64,000 bases of DNA, from contig JAPNXP010000002.1 of assembly GCA_028753945.1 (NCBI GenBank), positions 10,850,001-10,914,000 of the forward strand. The letters are read 5' to 3'. Shown one piece after another: positions 24,270 to 35,297 of this stretch; the stretch's first letter is position 1, and each line of letters starts with the position of its first letter. This stretch comes from Hexactinellida sp. DTS-2022. Lineage: Eukaryota > Porifera > Hexactinellida. The notes below the pieces were generated by a model. It made no database searches, had not been told where the DNA came from, and worked only from the letters and a program-made list of their open reading frames with translations. The position numbers were made by a program, and so were the translations under genes.

Positions 24270-24839
24270 GCCACTAATTAAATTTTACAAAGGATTTATT
24301 GTATTGAGTAGGATGGGCGGTTAACCGGTTAACCGTTGCGAGAAATCGAATTGTAACCGTAGCCTCGGATCGGTTAACCAACCCCACCCTTGATAGACCT
24401 AAATTTACCACTTTGACTCTTCTGGAGATCTCACATGGGGGTGACGAAGCAAAAAGAATTGACCCATAATCGTTTTATTCGGCAACTTTATATATATAAT
24501 TATCACAATTTTGAAGTCAAATGACTGGATTTTTTAATTTTTGTATAGTCAAAGTGATAAATTTATGTCTATTACCGTGATTACATGGAGACATACTACA
24601 TAGCGAGTTAAAAGGTTGCTGCATGTATATTTTGATGAGATATGCTTCAAATCCCTTAAAAAAATAGTTTAAGGGAGGGACCTTCCATGGTGACAAATGA
24701 CGTGAGAATATTCAAAAGATTATTACATCAAAAGTATAGTCCTGATTGAGTTGAAATTTTCAGTGCAGCTACTACTTTTTGCATAGTATTCAAAAATACT
24801 CTAATCTCAATTTATGAAATGATCAGAGAGGGGCCTTAA

Positions 24840-25717
24840 GGAGTCAGGAAGTTAAATATGCTCAGTTTCTATAGAACGTCTCTACAAAGTTAATCAGAAC
24901 ACTCCAATTTTTATATCATCATGACTGGAAGCACATAAAAAGTCATCAAAAAAATACTAGAAGATTATAATGCATATTCTTGTCAGGAAAGTACAAAACG
25001 TCCTGAAATTCGGACAAAAGGACACTAAACCACGTGCACTGGTCGTTTATAACGGATCTAAATACCTTTGTTATATAATCATAATCCTGATAAAGAAGTC
25101 TAAAATATGCCTCTGTTAGTGTCAGGAAGTTAGAACTAAGCTCTAACGAAGATACTCTTTTTGCTTACGTCATCAAATTGTGCCACATGACACATCCATA
25201 TATGGTAAACAAAATCATATAATGTAAACTACATGGTATGTAGTCCCAATTTGTTGCCCAGTGAATTTGTTGTATTGATTAATTGACATCGGTAAATGGT
25301 TAGAGCTAGTCGAGGCGACTTCTCATTCGTGAGATAATTAATTGCTCCCTCATCAAAAGTGGCGCATCCAGATGATCATACATGGTCAAAGAAATTAAAA
25401 TTTGCAGAAATATGAATTTTAGTATCTCAACTGCTTAGAGTATTTCTAATAGGTCTAAATCCAAATATGCTAGGCAATACGATTGAATTTACGGACTTAT
25501 AGCTGATGGTCCATTTTCTGCCCCCTACTGGTCCTGCAGGTATTTGATTTACGACGTTTTGATCCATCCTGACAAGAATATACTTCAGAATCTACTAAAA
25601 AAATTTTTTAATGACTATTTATGTGCTTCCAGTCATGCTGATATAAAAATTGGAGTGTTTGGATTATCTTTGTAAAGACGTTCTATATAAACTGGCCATA
25701 TTTAACTTTGTGACTCC
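24840..25717. mobile_element. TTAA fold-back element (family C)
   Basis: TTAA flanks lie at 24836-24839 and 25718-25721. The ends are GGAGTCAGGAAGTTAAATAT and, inverted, GGAGTCACAAAGTTAAATAT. Inverted similarity continues for about 180 bp. The centre contains GAACTAAGCTCTAAC at 25133-25147, the core word shared with other TTAA families. A relative lies at 30641-31199. It is non-coding. Confidence 0.9.
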
Positions 25718-25834
25718 TTAATTTTTCAAAAAATGATTTCCGAGGGCCCTTCGAATTTGTCGCTATAAAAAAGTTTGCCCAAACTTTCTAGCCAGAGGTT
25801 GGTCACGGAACCTTAATTTTTGACCCCACTATAT

Positions 25835-26432
25835 AGTCGCCTGAGGAGGTTTCGACTGGTAAAATCCATTTTTTCCCGATACCCATGAATTAGTTAATGT
25901 TCCTTATCCAAAAGTAAAGGTAACTGGATATATTTCGAATTGATATGAATAGCGTGCAAAATGGAAATTTGGAAATAAAAAATTCGATAAAAATTAAAAA
26001 AAATATTTACTAAACAATTATTATCTCATAGATGCTAAATTGCAAGATGCTCTAACCCACCCAGTTACCTTCTACCACATGAATTAAAGATTTTTAACAA
26101 TTTCATCCTTGATCAAAAATATAATTTTTTGAGTGATCGTTCTCAGGCGCAAAATAACTTATTAATAAAACAACTATTTTTTTTAAATTTGAACTATAAA
26201 TCATCTAAGTAGTATAGTTTGAGCGATTGTGATCAAAAAATTGTTTTTCTGAAAAAAAAAAATTATATTGAGTAAAATTCTTACCTTTGGATAAAGAATT
26301 CTCAGCTCAGGTGTGAAATTTTGAAATTATTTTCACGCCATTTTTCGGGGCATAATAGTCTACCTTGATATCTGAATTAAAAATTTGCAATGAAATTCAG
26401 TATTCTATACCCAGCACGGCTACCCCAGAACC
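25835..26432. other. Non-coding stretch
   Basis: AT-rich, with several runs of A or T. No gene or recognised repeat is seen. Confidence 0.4.
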
Positions 26433-26640
26433 TTAACCGTAGACTGCCTATTCGCCACACAGTGTGGCAGTGCCAAAAAACGTAGTAAATATTCTCCAAA
26501 TTTCAAAAGATTTCCGATTCAAACAGGTTTTTATATTCTCTACCATAGCCTACTATATAAAGGCCATTTCACTGCTTTAGACCAGGGATAAGATAAAGGC
26601 GGTTTTATTTTTCTAACTGTAACCAATTACCTGATTAATA
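26433..26640 (+). mobile_element. Truncated family A end
   Basis: TTAA followed by CCGTAGACTGCC, the exact family-A terminus, then sequence loosely like 9801-10000. No partner end was found downstream, so this is a truncated or heavily decayed copy. The right limit is approximate. Confidence 0.55.
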
Positions 26641-26790
26641 CTAGACTCATTATATCAACTACACATATCAAAGTTTTATATATGGGTCATAGTTGTCTCT
26701 CAACATAAATTCAAGCTCAAGTATTATTATTACATGCAAACTAGATAGTATAATTATGAAAACTAAGCAAATATTTAGAGGAATTTCACA

Positions 26791-27480
26791 TTATTTTCTT
26801 TGGGGCAGGTAGTAGGAACAATAATACAATATGGTTCTTTGCCTTGTTGCTGTTAAGTAACAATTGGCTACTGTTGTTAAAATTAAAGTAATAAATTGAT
26901 TTTCCTTCTTTACTAAGCAATCTATACACTCATCAACGAAGTCTTCGCACTTTTCACTATCGAGTTTTAGGAGGGGGAGTTGCTTGAATCCGATCGAAAA
27001 CATAATTGTAAACACTTTCCAAGGTGTAAATACCACATTTAGCACGTAATTGTAAGGGCCATTTAAAGCAGCCACGATCAAAAAGGCCAATCAAAAGGCA
27101 AAAGTTAAAATTCGGGTCTTCAATTTCCATTCAATTCCGTATATTTTCAGTGAGTACTCAACAACGATCGGGGTACAAATCTGAGATTTTAGACAATTTC
27201 CTTAATAAGAAAGGCAGCATATTCTCCGATAAATGCAAGAGGTTGTCCTGTGTATGAATTCAGGAAAAATCTTCGAAAGAGTGGCCACAGACATTATGTG
27301 TGAAATCACAATTCTCCAGATGGATGCGATAAAGATAATCTTCATTGGTTTCGAAGCTGCTGATAAATTCCATAAACGAATCTCTATCTTTATGGACATA
27401 ATCTTTCATATTATACAACTTGAGAATATTAGACTGTTTAAGTGCCCGCTCATTTTCCAGGACTTGACGAACCAATACAT
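26791..27480 (-). pseudogene. Unrecognised decayed coding remnant
   Basis: Minus-strand frames of 71 residues (27260-27475) and 99 residues (26791-27090) lie end to end in different frames with stops between. Their composition is protein-like, rich in D, E, C and H, with NCDFTHNVCGHSFEDFS near the end of the upstream piece. This may be the remains of one gene, possibly a transposase, but I do not recognise the family. The overlapping frames at 27202-27399 and 27233-27499 are shadows. Confidence 0.35.
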
Positions 27481-27499
27481 TGTAGTTTTACATTTGTAA

Positions 27500-28153
27500 T
27501 CTCGTTTCTTGAGACGAACTCCCTTCCAAGAGTGTTGATTAATCAATTAATGTCCATATCTATCGGTTTTCAAACATCCAGCTGATTGAGAGATTCGCAA
27601 GGATTCCACGATTATAACACTTTAACTTGAAGAAACTTGTCAATAGTAATAATGTTTGGACTGAAATGACAATATTTGATGTCTTAATATAAATGTGGTA
27701 TCAAGGTGCCAAAAAACAATCCTTGGGGATCTTAATGTCAGATGATTTAGAGACAGTGAATTTTCTCTGTTCTTCTTCGTACAAGTCAACACTCTGTCTC
27801 ATTGCCTATATACAATAACACAAAACAGGTTAAAATACAAAACTTTTACATTTAGCACAACTTGACATACTTGGATCAGTAAATCGTGCTCCTTTTGTCT
27901 CTATCAAGCCGCTGATACTTGATAGTGCAGTGTGATTAAGACGATCAGGGCCACCAGGAAGGTATTTAGGTACTGCGCTTTACTTCAATGTAGCTATATT
28001 GGTCGTATCTTCGTTTGGTCATCATGTCAAGATAAGTTTGTGTGTCAATGATATCATCAGGATCAAAGTGTTTAGCACAAACGAAAATGTTTTCAGTGTG
28101 TGAAGAACTAGCATATAATTACATAATTAAGTATGATTAATTAAAGAGCATCC
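27500..28153. other. Non-coding stretch
   Basis: No gene or recognised repeat is seen between the coding remnant and the small MITE. Confidence 0.4.
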
Positions 28154-28308
28154 TTATATGTAGACGGTCTATATAAAAAGCCCATACAAATAAGCCAAAA
28201 AATTGTCGACCGTCTATAAATTCTGTAGACCAAACCCCCTGTCGTCTATGGGTATTACTAATGTATATGTAAGAAAACCTGGTCTAGAAATAGACGGTCT
28301 ACATATAA
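28154..28308. mobile_element. 155-bp MITE with TAGACGGTCTA words
   Basis: The inverted ends are TTATATGTAGACGGTCTA and TTATATGTAGACCGTCTA. The word GACCGTCTA/TAGACGGTCTA also occurs inside. A TA duplication is possible at the TTA ends. It lies just outside the palindrome's left boundary and is absent on the right. Confidence 0.65.
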
Positions 28309-28345
28309 GTTATTTATTAATTAAAGTATGTAAGTGCTGTTAATC

Positions 28346-28559
28346 TTAAGTAAAACGGATCAAAGTGTTCAGAACCTACATGGTGGTCTATGCAATGATA
28401 CACTATCCCTAATTTTTGACCATTGTAGATTGGATCACATACTATTAGTTGACCATGGATATAAACATTGTGTAATCCCCAGTTATTGGAATCACTATCG
28501 GATGCAATAATGGAGACGATGTCTATGCCAGCTAAAGCTTCTAACATTATTAATTTCAA
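28346..28559 (-). CDS. Unrecognised short frame in left arm
   Basis: A minus-strand frame opens at 28559 and is identical to the frame opening at 47499 in the right arm until the arms diverge. It contains DIVSIIASDSDSNNWG and HGQLIVCDPIYNG with several cysteines and histidines. I do not recognise it. It could be a fragment of a larger transposon protein. Its reading past 28346 is set by unrelated flanking sequence. Confidence 0.25.
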
Positions 28560-28759
28560 ATCTTATGGAAAAAATATTGAAAACTTTCAATGATACAGAC
28601 TTTTTAGTGTCATCCACCTAAGCCACTTCCATAGGGGACACTTTTTTTGAAACCCCGCTATCTCCAAACACAATTATTGCCATTGCGGAAGTCATATTAT
28701 GACTCATATACCACCTAGAAACAAAATCTCAACGGAATTTGGACAGCTCTCAATTAGTT

Positions 28760-28904
28760 CTATCATATGAGTGCAGCGATTTCATTTGTGACTTTTTATT
28801 TCATTTTATTTAATTTATTGATGATGAAAAAAGTGATGTCCACATTTATTGATGAAAAATTGGACTCATAAGTGATTAAAAGAATTATTGTACTCATATG
28901 ATAG
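28760..28904. mobile_element. 145-bp MITE, CTATCATATGAGT ends (left arm)
   Basis: The ends CTATCATATGAGT are inverted on the right. The matching copy in the right arm is 47154-47298, so it predates the duplication. It is AT-rich and non-coding. Confidence 0.7.
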
Positions 28905-28959
28905 TTTAGAAGTTTCTCCATGCAATGCACAACAATCTACTCTTAATCATTAACAGGAA

Positions 28960-29190
28960 AAACTTATCTATTCCGAAAAATACGATTTTATAGAAGAAAA
29001 ACTTTTCACTGAGTTACCTAGATCGAATATTATTGCATTTTTGCCATCTAGAAGATGAAGTAAATCCGCTGTAAAAAATTTAATTAATTCGGGTAAATAT
29101 ATTTGGTAGAAGTGCTCTAGAGTATACCTGAACCTTAACATTGCATTGATAACTACACAATTCTCTGATAGAATCTTTTGTATAGTCAAT
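28960..29190 (-). repeat. Repeat R1, left outer copy
   Basis: This ~230-bp repeat occurs four times: here, 34492-34740, 38955-39190 and 46869-47095. The outer pair are arm partners; the inner pair are diverged and also inverted to one another. The 73-residue frame here (LPELIKFFTADLLHLL) has no recognised domain and is not kept in the inner copies. Confidence 0.75.
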
Positions 29191-29336
29191 ATCGATCAAT
29201 TTTCAATTAATGTTATATAAAATTAGGTGGTCATTTAGTTCCATATTCACATAATTGGCTGTAACTCGGTAGGAATATGAGTTAGAGAGTCAAACATTGT
29301 TTTGAATAATAGCTGATACAATAGACTATCGGGAAT

Positions 29337-30480
29337 TCAACTAACAATAAATACATTGGTTCTAAATTGCAGGTACCCGGAGGCCTTAACCAAGGCTCCG
29401 CCGGTTGAGGAGGGGGTGCCGCCACAAACCATAGGTTTTAAGCCGGCAGGGTTTTGAACTCGGCTCAACGCAACAAAAAGTTGGCCATGGCTGAAAATAG
29501 CATTCGGAGATGGTAGGAATATGCCCACATTTTCTAACATCTGTCCTTGCCCTTTGTTAATGGTAATACAAAATGCAGGACGAAAAGGGAACTGCCTCCT
29601 TCTGAGCACAAACGGAAAGTCGGAGTCAGATGGAGTCATGGGAATGCGAGGAATTCAAACCCGTTAACACTTATGAACACCTGTAGCAATTTCGGCGTCA
29701 ATAATCCGATTTAGGGATGCTTTTACCGTTAACCGAGTGCCGTTACACATTCCTTGAGTCGGGTCAAGACTACGCAATAAAATTATATACTCAAAAACCT
29801 TAAGGTACAGTCGATGAGGAGGCAAACCATTTGGTGTAATAGAATTTAGGAACTCAGTGGGATACATTGCTGCCTGCTCGTCACCTACCGAGTCTGCGCT
29901 TAACCAGGGTGCTCGCTTCCCCTGGTATCAGGTTCATAACGTATTGATTTATAAACTCAGTGGTATCATTCTTAGGACACATCAAACTACGGCGAGAAAT
30001 ATAATCTGGATTATTATAGTTAACTTTAATATCGCCGTAAGTAGCAGCAACCAAATCAGAAACTGACTCGCCTGCTACTACGAATTTGCGGTCCACGTGA
30101 ATCATATGATTCTCATCCTCGGGCTCAGTGCCTTCTCCAACTATCAAAAGGAATTTGGAGAAGTCACTAACTTGGGAAGCATCACCTGAAGAAAAATTAC
30201 GGAGTCGCATGGTTATAGAGAGTTTAAGAACCTCAACATGACTCCAGAGAGGCGATCTATTCAGACAGGCTGACACAACATCAGCTTCGGTCCCATATCT
30301 GATTACAGGTAGAATTTGACGGAAATCACCTCCAAACACAATAACTTTACCACCGAATGGGATATCGCATGAACAGAGATCTCTCAATGTACGGTCGATA
30401 CACTCTGCAGCATGTCTATGTGTCATAGGATCCTCGTCCCAAACAAACAGTTTCGTGCGCTGAATTAAGGAAATCAATAA
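29337..30480 (-). pseudogene. PIF1-type Helitron helicase C-terminal part (left arm)
   Basis: On the minus strand, frames follow the second half of a Helitron helicase, the enzyme that unwinds DNA during rolling-circle transposition. First is the Walker B region (WDEDPM, where DEAP is usual), then HRHAAECIDRTLRDL and motif III GGDFRQILPV. Later come the MYPTEFLNSI block, a CNGTRL block and the motif V/VI region with INKGQGQ and [12 protein letters not shown]. The ATP-binding Walker A half is missing. A frame change lies near 29900 and stops near 29660. The first ~26 residues of the upstream frame (from 30531) come from MITE sequence. The right arm carries the same lesions, so the gene was dead before it was duplicated. 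Confidence 0.9.
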
Positions 30481-31312
30481 GAAATAGACCCTATTTAGAT
30501 ATTTCGTTATGCCTTCGTCAGAATTGACCATGATTATTAGAATTTGTACTGATCAATATGAATTTTCTATTGAACGAAGCACCAACTTTGAAACAAAATT
30601 GTTTAGATTCTCCCAATTAAGCGGAGTTTGTCCCAATTAAGGAGTAGGATCAAAGGTTTTTTATCCATTTACTATTGTATGTCTCTACAAAGTTTTTGTA
30701 AACGCTCTAATTCTGATTGGCCCGTGACTGGAAGTCTATAAGAAGTCATTCAGAATTTATTCTGGAAGATTCTATTGAATATTCATGTCAGGATAATTCA
30801 TAACGTCCCAAAATCTTAAATAAATTCGGAAAATCGGACAAAAAGACCCCATGGCAACTTTTGTTCATCATGGGTATAAATACACCAGTTATATACTTGC
30901 CATCCTAATTTCACCGTTTAAAATCTTCCGCTGATTGTCTCTGTAAGTTTGAATTAATCTAAAAAGTAATCTGATTGAATTTGACGGACTTTTTGCTGAT
31001 GGTCCATTTTTGACCCCTAAGGGTTGAATTTTGACGTTTTGAATTATCCTGACACGAATATTAAATAGAATCTTCCAGAATAAATTCTGAATGACTTCTT
31101 ATGGACTTCCAGTCACGGGCCAATCAGAATTAGAGCGTTTACAAAAACTTTGTAGAGACATACAATAGAGAATGGAGAAAAAAGCTTTGATTCTACTCCT
31201 TAACCGAAAGATTTAGTATTAGCTTCTATGGAAAGGATTCGGTTCTGAGGGAATTGTCCCAATTAAGCGGTTGTCCCGATTAACCGGTGTCTCAATTAAG
31301 CGGAGTACACTG
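30455..31312 (-). mobile_element. Half of a TA MITE fused to helicase fragment (left arm)
   Basis: The terminal half of the TTAATYGGGAC-rich MITE ends at 31312 with CAGTGTACTCCGCTTAATT (read inward), then TA. It is interrupted by the 559-bp TTAA element. Its inner side runs directly into helicase sequence around 30455-30470, so the other half of the MITE is gone. Partner: 43903-44190. Confidence 0.85.
30641..31199. mobile_element. TTAA fold-back element (family C), left arm only
   Basis: TTAA flanks lie at 30637-30640 and 31200-31203. The ends are GGAGTAGGATCAAAG and, inverted, GGAGTAGAATCAAAG. The inverted repeats extend roughly 200 bp. The right arm has the empty site, a single TTAA inside CTTTCGGTTAATTGGGAC near 44012. 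It is a relative of 24840-25717 and non-coding. Confidence 0.95.
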
Positions 31313-31411
31313 TACTAAAATCTGAACTCTACTAGAGCTGAACGTTTATAAATGATTTGTTAAAATAAAAAAGCCGAAATTAGATTTAAGTTAATAACTC
31401 TATAAATACGA

Positions 31412-31583
31412 TAGAACCTCGTTAGTACGAATATCAGTGGACCGTCAAAATGCGTTTGCCTTATCCGGAATTCGTATTAACCAATATCATTTGTATCGAA
31501 AAGGCTTTGAAGAGAACTGAAATAGGGAATAGTGTTCGTATTATCAGGAATTTTGAATTAACCGTGTTCGTACTAACGAGGTA
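31412..31583. mobile_element. MITE with CCTCGTTAGTACGAA ends
   Basis: The inverted ends are ACCTCGTTAGTACGAA, with TA at both borders. A diverged relative follows at about 31790-32010 (CGTTAATACGAC ... GTTCGTACCAAGGAGGT). Both occur in the right arm (about 43635-43805 and 43205-43430). They are probably pogo/mariner-type MITEs and non-coding. Confidence 0.7.
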
Positions 31584-32226
31584 CTAACTACTGTAGTCTT
31601 GAGTAGTTTAAATGTTGTTAATATATTTACGAAGAGTTTCCATTAGAAACGAGACTTTATTACTTGGTTTTTTTAGGACAATACATTTAACCACCGCCCC
31701 CTCACTGCCCACCCCAATTACACCAATCAACATTCTGTGAGTTATATTTATTTCTCAACAGAACATCTTTATTATTCAAGGTTGAAACTGATTAGTCGTG
31801 TTCGGTTTGAACAAATACTATTTTGAAAATACTACATATAAAATAACCACGTTAATACGACTACTAATTAGCATCAAGATTTTTGTTTACCTTATCCAAA
31901 TTAGTATTAACCGGCATCACTGAAAATCCTTTACAGGATCCAAAAATTGTGTTCACACTAATCGAAAACTTGTATTAACAGTGTTCGTACCAAGGAGGTG
32001 CGAATATCGTTTCGGTATTTGGTTGGGAAGTTAATATATTCGGTTTACCTACTCTAATTTCGGTATTAAATCTAAAAACGATTATGATTACTACTCGGTC
32101 AAGCGTCAACCGAATATCACTTTGAATAAATTGAAAAACTACGTATTCGGCTAGATTATACTTTATTTTCTGCGGTTTTATGACCAGATAGTTTTTTAGA
32201 CCAATACAGACGATTCCCCATTGCCC

Positions 32227-32254
32227 CGAGGCGCGTTAGGCGCCTCGTCCCTAG
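32227..32254 (+). other. GC-rich 8-bp hairpin followed by CTAG (left arm)
   Basis: The perfect stem CGAGGCGC/GCGCCTCG has a GTTAG loop, followed by TCC and CTAG. It stands out sharply from the AT-rich surroundings. A hairpin a few bases before CTAG resembles a Helitron 3' end, but the usual T after CTAG is not present. The partner is at about 42962-42989 in the right arm. Confidence 0.7.
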
Positions 32255-34478
32255 GTGAGCTAATTATCAATACTCTTTATGGTATATTAGAATAATGGTA
32301 GTCATTGGATTTACTTGTTTTGTCCCTTTTGTGTAGAATATTTCGCGTGGCCAATATACGCTATCCATGAAAATTCAAGATTCATAGTTTTTTGAAGATA
32401 AAACTATATTGTTTGATGTAAATTACCCTTTTAGATTTTTGAGGAGATATGCCTTTGCAGTCAGTTATATGTACATTTACGTATTTTGATACTTTTCTTA
32501 TACACATCAATTTTGAATAATTCACAACATGATGTAGTATAACTTGCATTAATTAATATCACATGACCTAATCTATAGTATTAAAGAGTCAACTTGGCCT
32601 AAACCCAGTTATGGATTTGACAAATCCATCTACTCCACAGTTCTGCTTAAACATATAATTTTTCTTAATCAATTTATCCACACTTTCTTCAACAACAGAT
32701 GGAAATAATTCATTTTCTTGCGACCAGGATATTGAAGTTATTCATGATCTAAGCTCTATCGACCTCGACATTCATGTTCTCCAATCTGTTGTGGTTGCTC
32801 TTATTATCTTGAAACCACTAACTGCCATCATTCTATTCAACGATCAACTACTTACTGAAACAAGGATATTGAGATTACAGAGGCTACGAAATATGACCTT
32901 GTAAGATATGTATATATTGATCGTGGTTCTATTAAATGGCCTTCAGATATTGAAACTGAATCAATTGTGGTATTGTTGGAGATATCAATCAAGTTTGATT
33001 AAAATCATGCTTTAAAAAACAATAATATCCCCCGCCTTCTAGAAAAGTGCGAATTCGACTAGCTCAAAACGTATTCGTTGATAAATCTTGCTTAAAGGAA
33101 TATCTCTCATAGTTGTAGAGTTCGGAGGATATTTAGTAATAATATCCACTAAATGCACATTACCTAAAGATATTCGGAAGAAAATTGAAATCAATTATTT
33201 AATAACAAATACTGTGCATAGTAATTCTGTTTTCATTTCACATTTTGTTATTTGAGTACTTATAATATTGCTTGTATGTTAATGGATAACTTATTTCTAG
33301 ATGAATGGATGTCAAATATATGACAATATTACATACTTAGTTTACAGAGTCAAATCCAGGTAAAACAACATAATTCATGTGTAAAGTTCATTACCAATTG
33401 TAATAGGCAAACATATCGAATGCCCTTCTAGTTCATTCATGGTCCATTTTTTATTGTCGTTTCCAGTCCTTATCTATAGTAGTTCATGGTGTGGCATAAT
33501 GCATAGTACTAATGTAGTAGAGTTAAACTTGCACTATAATAGAACTTGCGCCAAATAGAGTAAATAGCTAGAATTTAGATTGACTAGTATGGATTCACTA
33601 TTAGGCAAAATTTCAACTATGAATATCTAATTCAAATATTTCGATTTTAGAAATTCTGAGTTTCTACGTCCTTCTTAGAAAAACTAGTACTGTCCAAAAA
33701 CGGAATAATATTTGTTGGTTATCGGGTGTCGAAAGTTTGCCATTGAATCTCCTTTAAAAATCTTCCCGAATTACATATGTCCTCATTAGCTTAGACTTGT
33801 TTTCAAAGAATTTGGACCAAATTTGAGAAAAACTGAACCAAAAGTATATAAATTTAATATAAATATGACCTTTTCATGATGATGCACACATTCCTGCACT
33901 AAACAGGTGAAACAGCAAAAGGAGGGCTCAGATTCACTTGAAATTTTCAATGTATCTACACTTCACTGGGTACTATACCATAACAGTCTAATCTAAATTA
34001 CCAAATTAACCAAAGAGGGGCCCTAAGGGCGCATCCAGTTGTTTATTTTGGTAATAATAATTATTTATCGTCAAAAGTATCCTAACAGTACCCTCAAATT
34101 CCACTCCCTCAATTTACCTTCATTTATGAGCCTAAAATGGGGAAAACGATTTTTTGGTGCAATGACTGTCAAAGATTCCAAATTGATAAATTATTGGTTT
34201 CAGGACGTTTCCAGTTGATTCTCATTATTATTATTATTATTATCGTTAAAGGTGTCCTAACAGTACCTCTGAAATTTCTCTCCCTCAATTTACATTTATT
34301 TAAGAGACTAAATCCAGAAAAACCATTTTTTGTGTGCAATGACTGTCAAATACTCCCAAAATGATAAATTAGAGGTTTAAGGACGTTTCCAGTTGTTTCT
34401 TTTGATAATAATTATAATTATTCGTCAAAAGCGTTCTAACAGTTACCCAGAAATTCCACTTACTCAATTTACATTCAT
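32255..34478. other. Left arm interior without a gene
   Basis: No gene is seen. Between about 33860 and 34480 three related blocks of ~140 bp (with TGCAATGACTGTCAAA and CCTAACAGTACC words) repeat in tandem. The 75-residue frame at 34137-34364 is carried by this repeat and is identical in the other arm, but has no recognised domain. Confidence 0.5.
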
Positions 34479-34491
34479 TTAAGAGCTTAAG

Positions 34492-34740
34492 GTTCAGGTA
34501 TCCTCTAGAGTACTTCTACCATAAGTATCTACCCGAATGAATTAATTTTTTTACAGAGGATTTACTTCATCCTCAGGATGCCAAAAATACAATAATATTG
34601 GCAAATAAACTAATAGAGGAAAAAACTTTTTTTAAATTTTACCATTTTTGCGGAATAGATCAATCAGAAAAGATAAACAATTCCAAGAATATTATTGATA
34701 AAATGTGTTTAGCTGGATGTAATATAACTTTTGAGTACAG
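34492..34740 (+). repeat. Repeat R1, left inner copy
   Basis: A diverged copy of R1 immediately inside the left arm. Its inverted counterpart is 38955-39190 on the other side of the spacer, so weaker inverted homology continues past the clean arm boundary. Confidence 0.65.
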
Positions 34741-34752
34741 GAATTGTGAATA

Positions 34753-35297
34753 TAGTCTACTCCGCTAAATTGGGACACGTTTGTTCCAGGCCTCTTGTCC
34801 CAATTAAGCGGAGAACCCAATTAACCGAAAATATTCTGTAAAGTAGTAATCTACCTACGATTTACAACAATTTTAGTTTTAAACATGTTATAACGATTCC
34901 ACCAATGCCTGCGGAAACTTGTTTCTACTCAAACGCATAGTATGACCCTTAATATTCTGTGGACTGTTTAAATTATGCCTGAACCAAAGTTCATAATCCC
35001 ATGTGAATTTCGATTTACACAATTCAATAATAAAATTGGTCCTATTTATATATTTGTCATGCCTTAATGAGAATTGACCAAGATTATTTAAATTTGTTTT
35101 GATCAATATTAACTTTATATTTTTCGAGCTCAATTTTGTACCCAATTTGTTGATTTTGTCCCAATTAAGCGGAGTTTGTCCCGATTAACCGAATATTTTA
35201 GTATTAGCTTCTATGGAAAGGATTCTGTTCTTGGGGAGTTGTCCCAATTAAGCGGCTGTCCCGATTAACCGGTGTCCCAATTAAGCGGAGTACACTG
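34753..35297. mobile_element. TA-flanked MITE, pogo/mariner-like
   Basis: TA flanks lie at 34751-34752 and 35298-35299. The left end has lost its first C (TAGTCTACTCCGC) and the right end is CAGTGTACTCCGCTTAATT read inward. The family's TTAATYGGGAC words are present at both ends. It lies in the palindrome spacer. The frame at 34888-35145 belongs to the MITE and is not a gene. Confidence 0.88.

Larger units (their letters stand above)
22070..24392. mobile_element. hAT-like element with GGTTAACCGG ends
   Basis: Ends are CAAGGCTGGATTCGGTTAAC and, inverted, CAAGGGTGGGGTTGGTTAAC. The flanks atagacc (22063-22069, 24393-24399) are duplicated over 7 bp; a hAT would give 8. The CGGTTAACCGG palindrome is iterated at both ends. 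A CAC-ended element (22143-23115) and a hAT-type MITE (24075-24269) lie inside. No transposase frame is visible. Confidence 0.75.
21615..25834. mobile_element. Long-inverted-repeat element with nested insertions
   Basis: The ends read TATAGTGGGGTCAAAAATTA on the left and the complement on the right, with TA flanks. The inverted repeats extend inward about 450 bp: left 21615-22069, right about 24560-25834 excluding the nested element at 24840-25717. The left arm is interrupted by a hAT-like element at 22070-24392. The remaining loop is under 200 bp, so this is essentially a fold-back element. It is non-coding. Confidence 0.8.
28346..34491 (+). repeat. Left arm of a large inverted duplication
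   Basis: This 6.1-kb segment is the reverse complement of 39319-47712, nearly base for base. Pairing was followed through identical frames: 28968-29189 with 46869-47090, 29881-30531 with 44121-44771, 34137-34364 with 40852-41079. Without later TTAA insertions each arm is about 5.58 kb. Homology stops at TTAA on the outer side (28346-28349) and just after TTAA on the inner side (34487-34490). Observed differences are rare, such as two substitutions near 29723 and a one-base indel near 32222. Confidence 0.95.

Noticed and set aside
34137-34364. 75-residue frame (CNDCQ words) identical in both palindrome arms
   Set aside because: Identity reflects the duplication itself. The frame comes from a tandem ~140-bp repeat with an ATT run in the middle and shows no domain.
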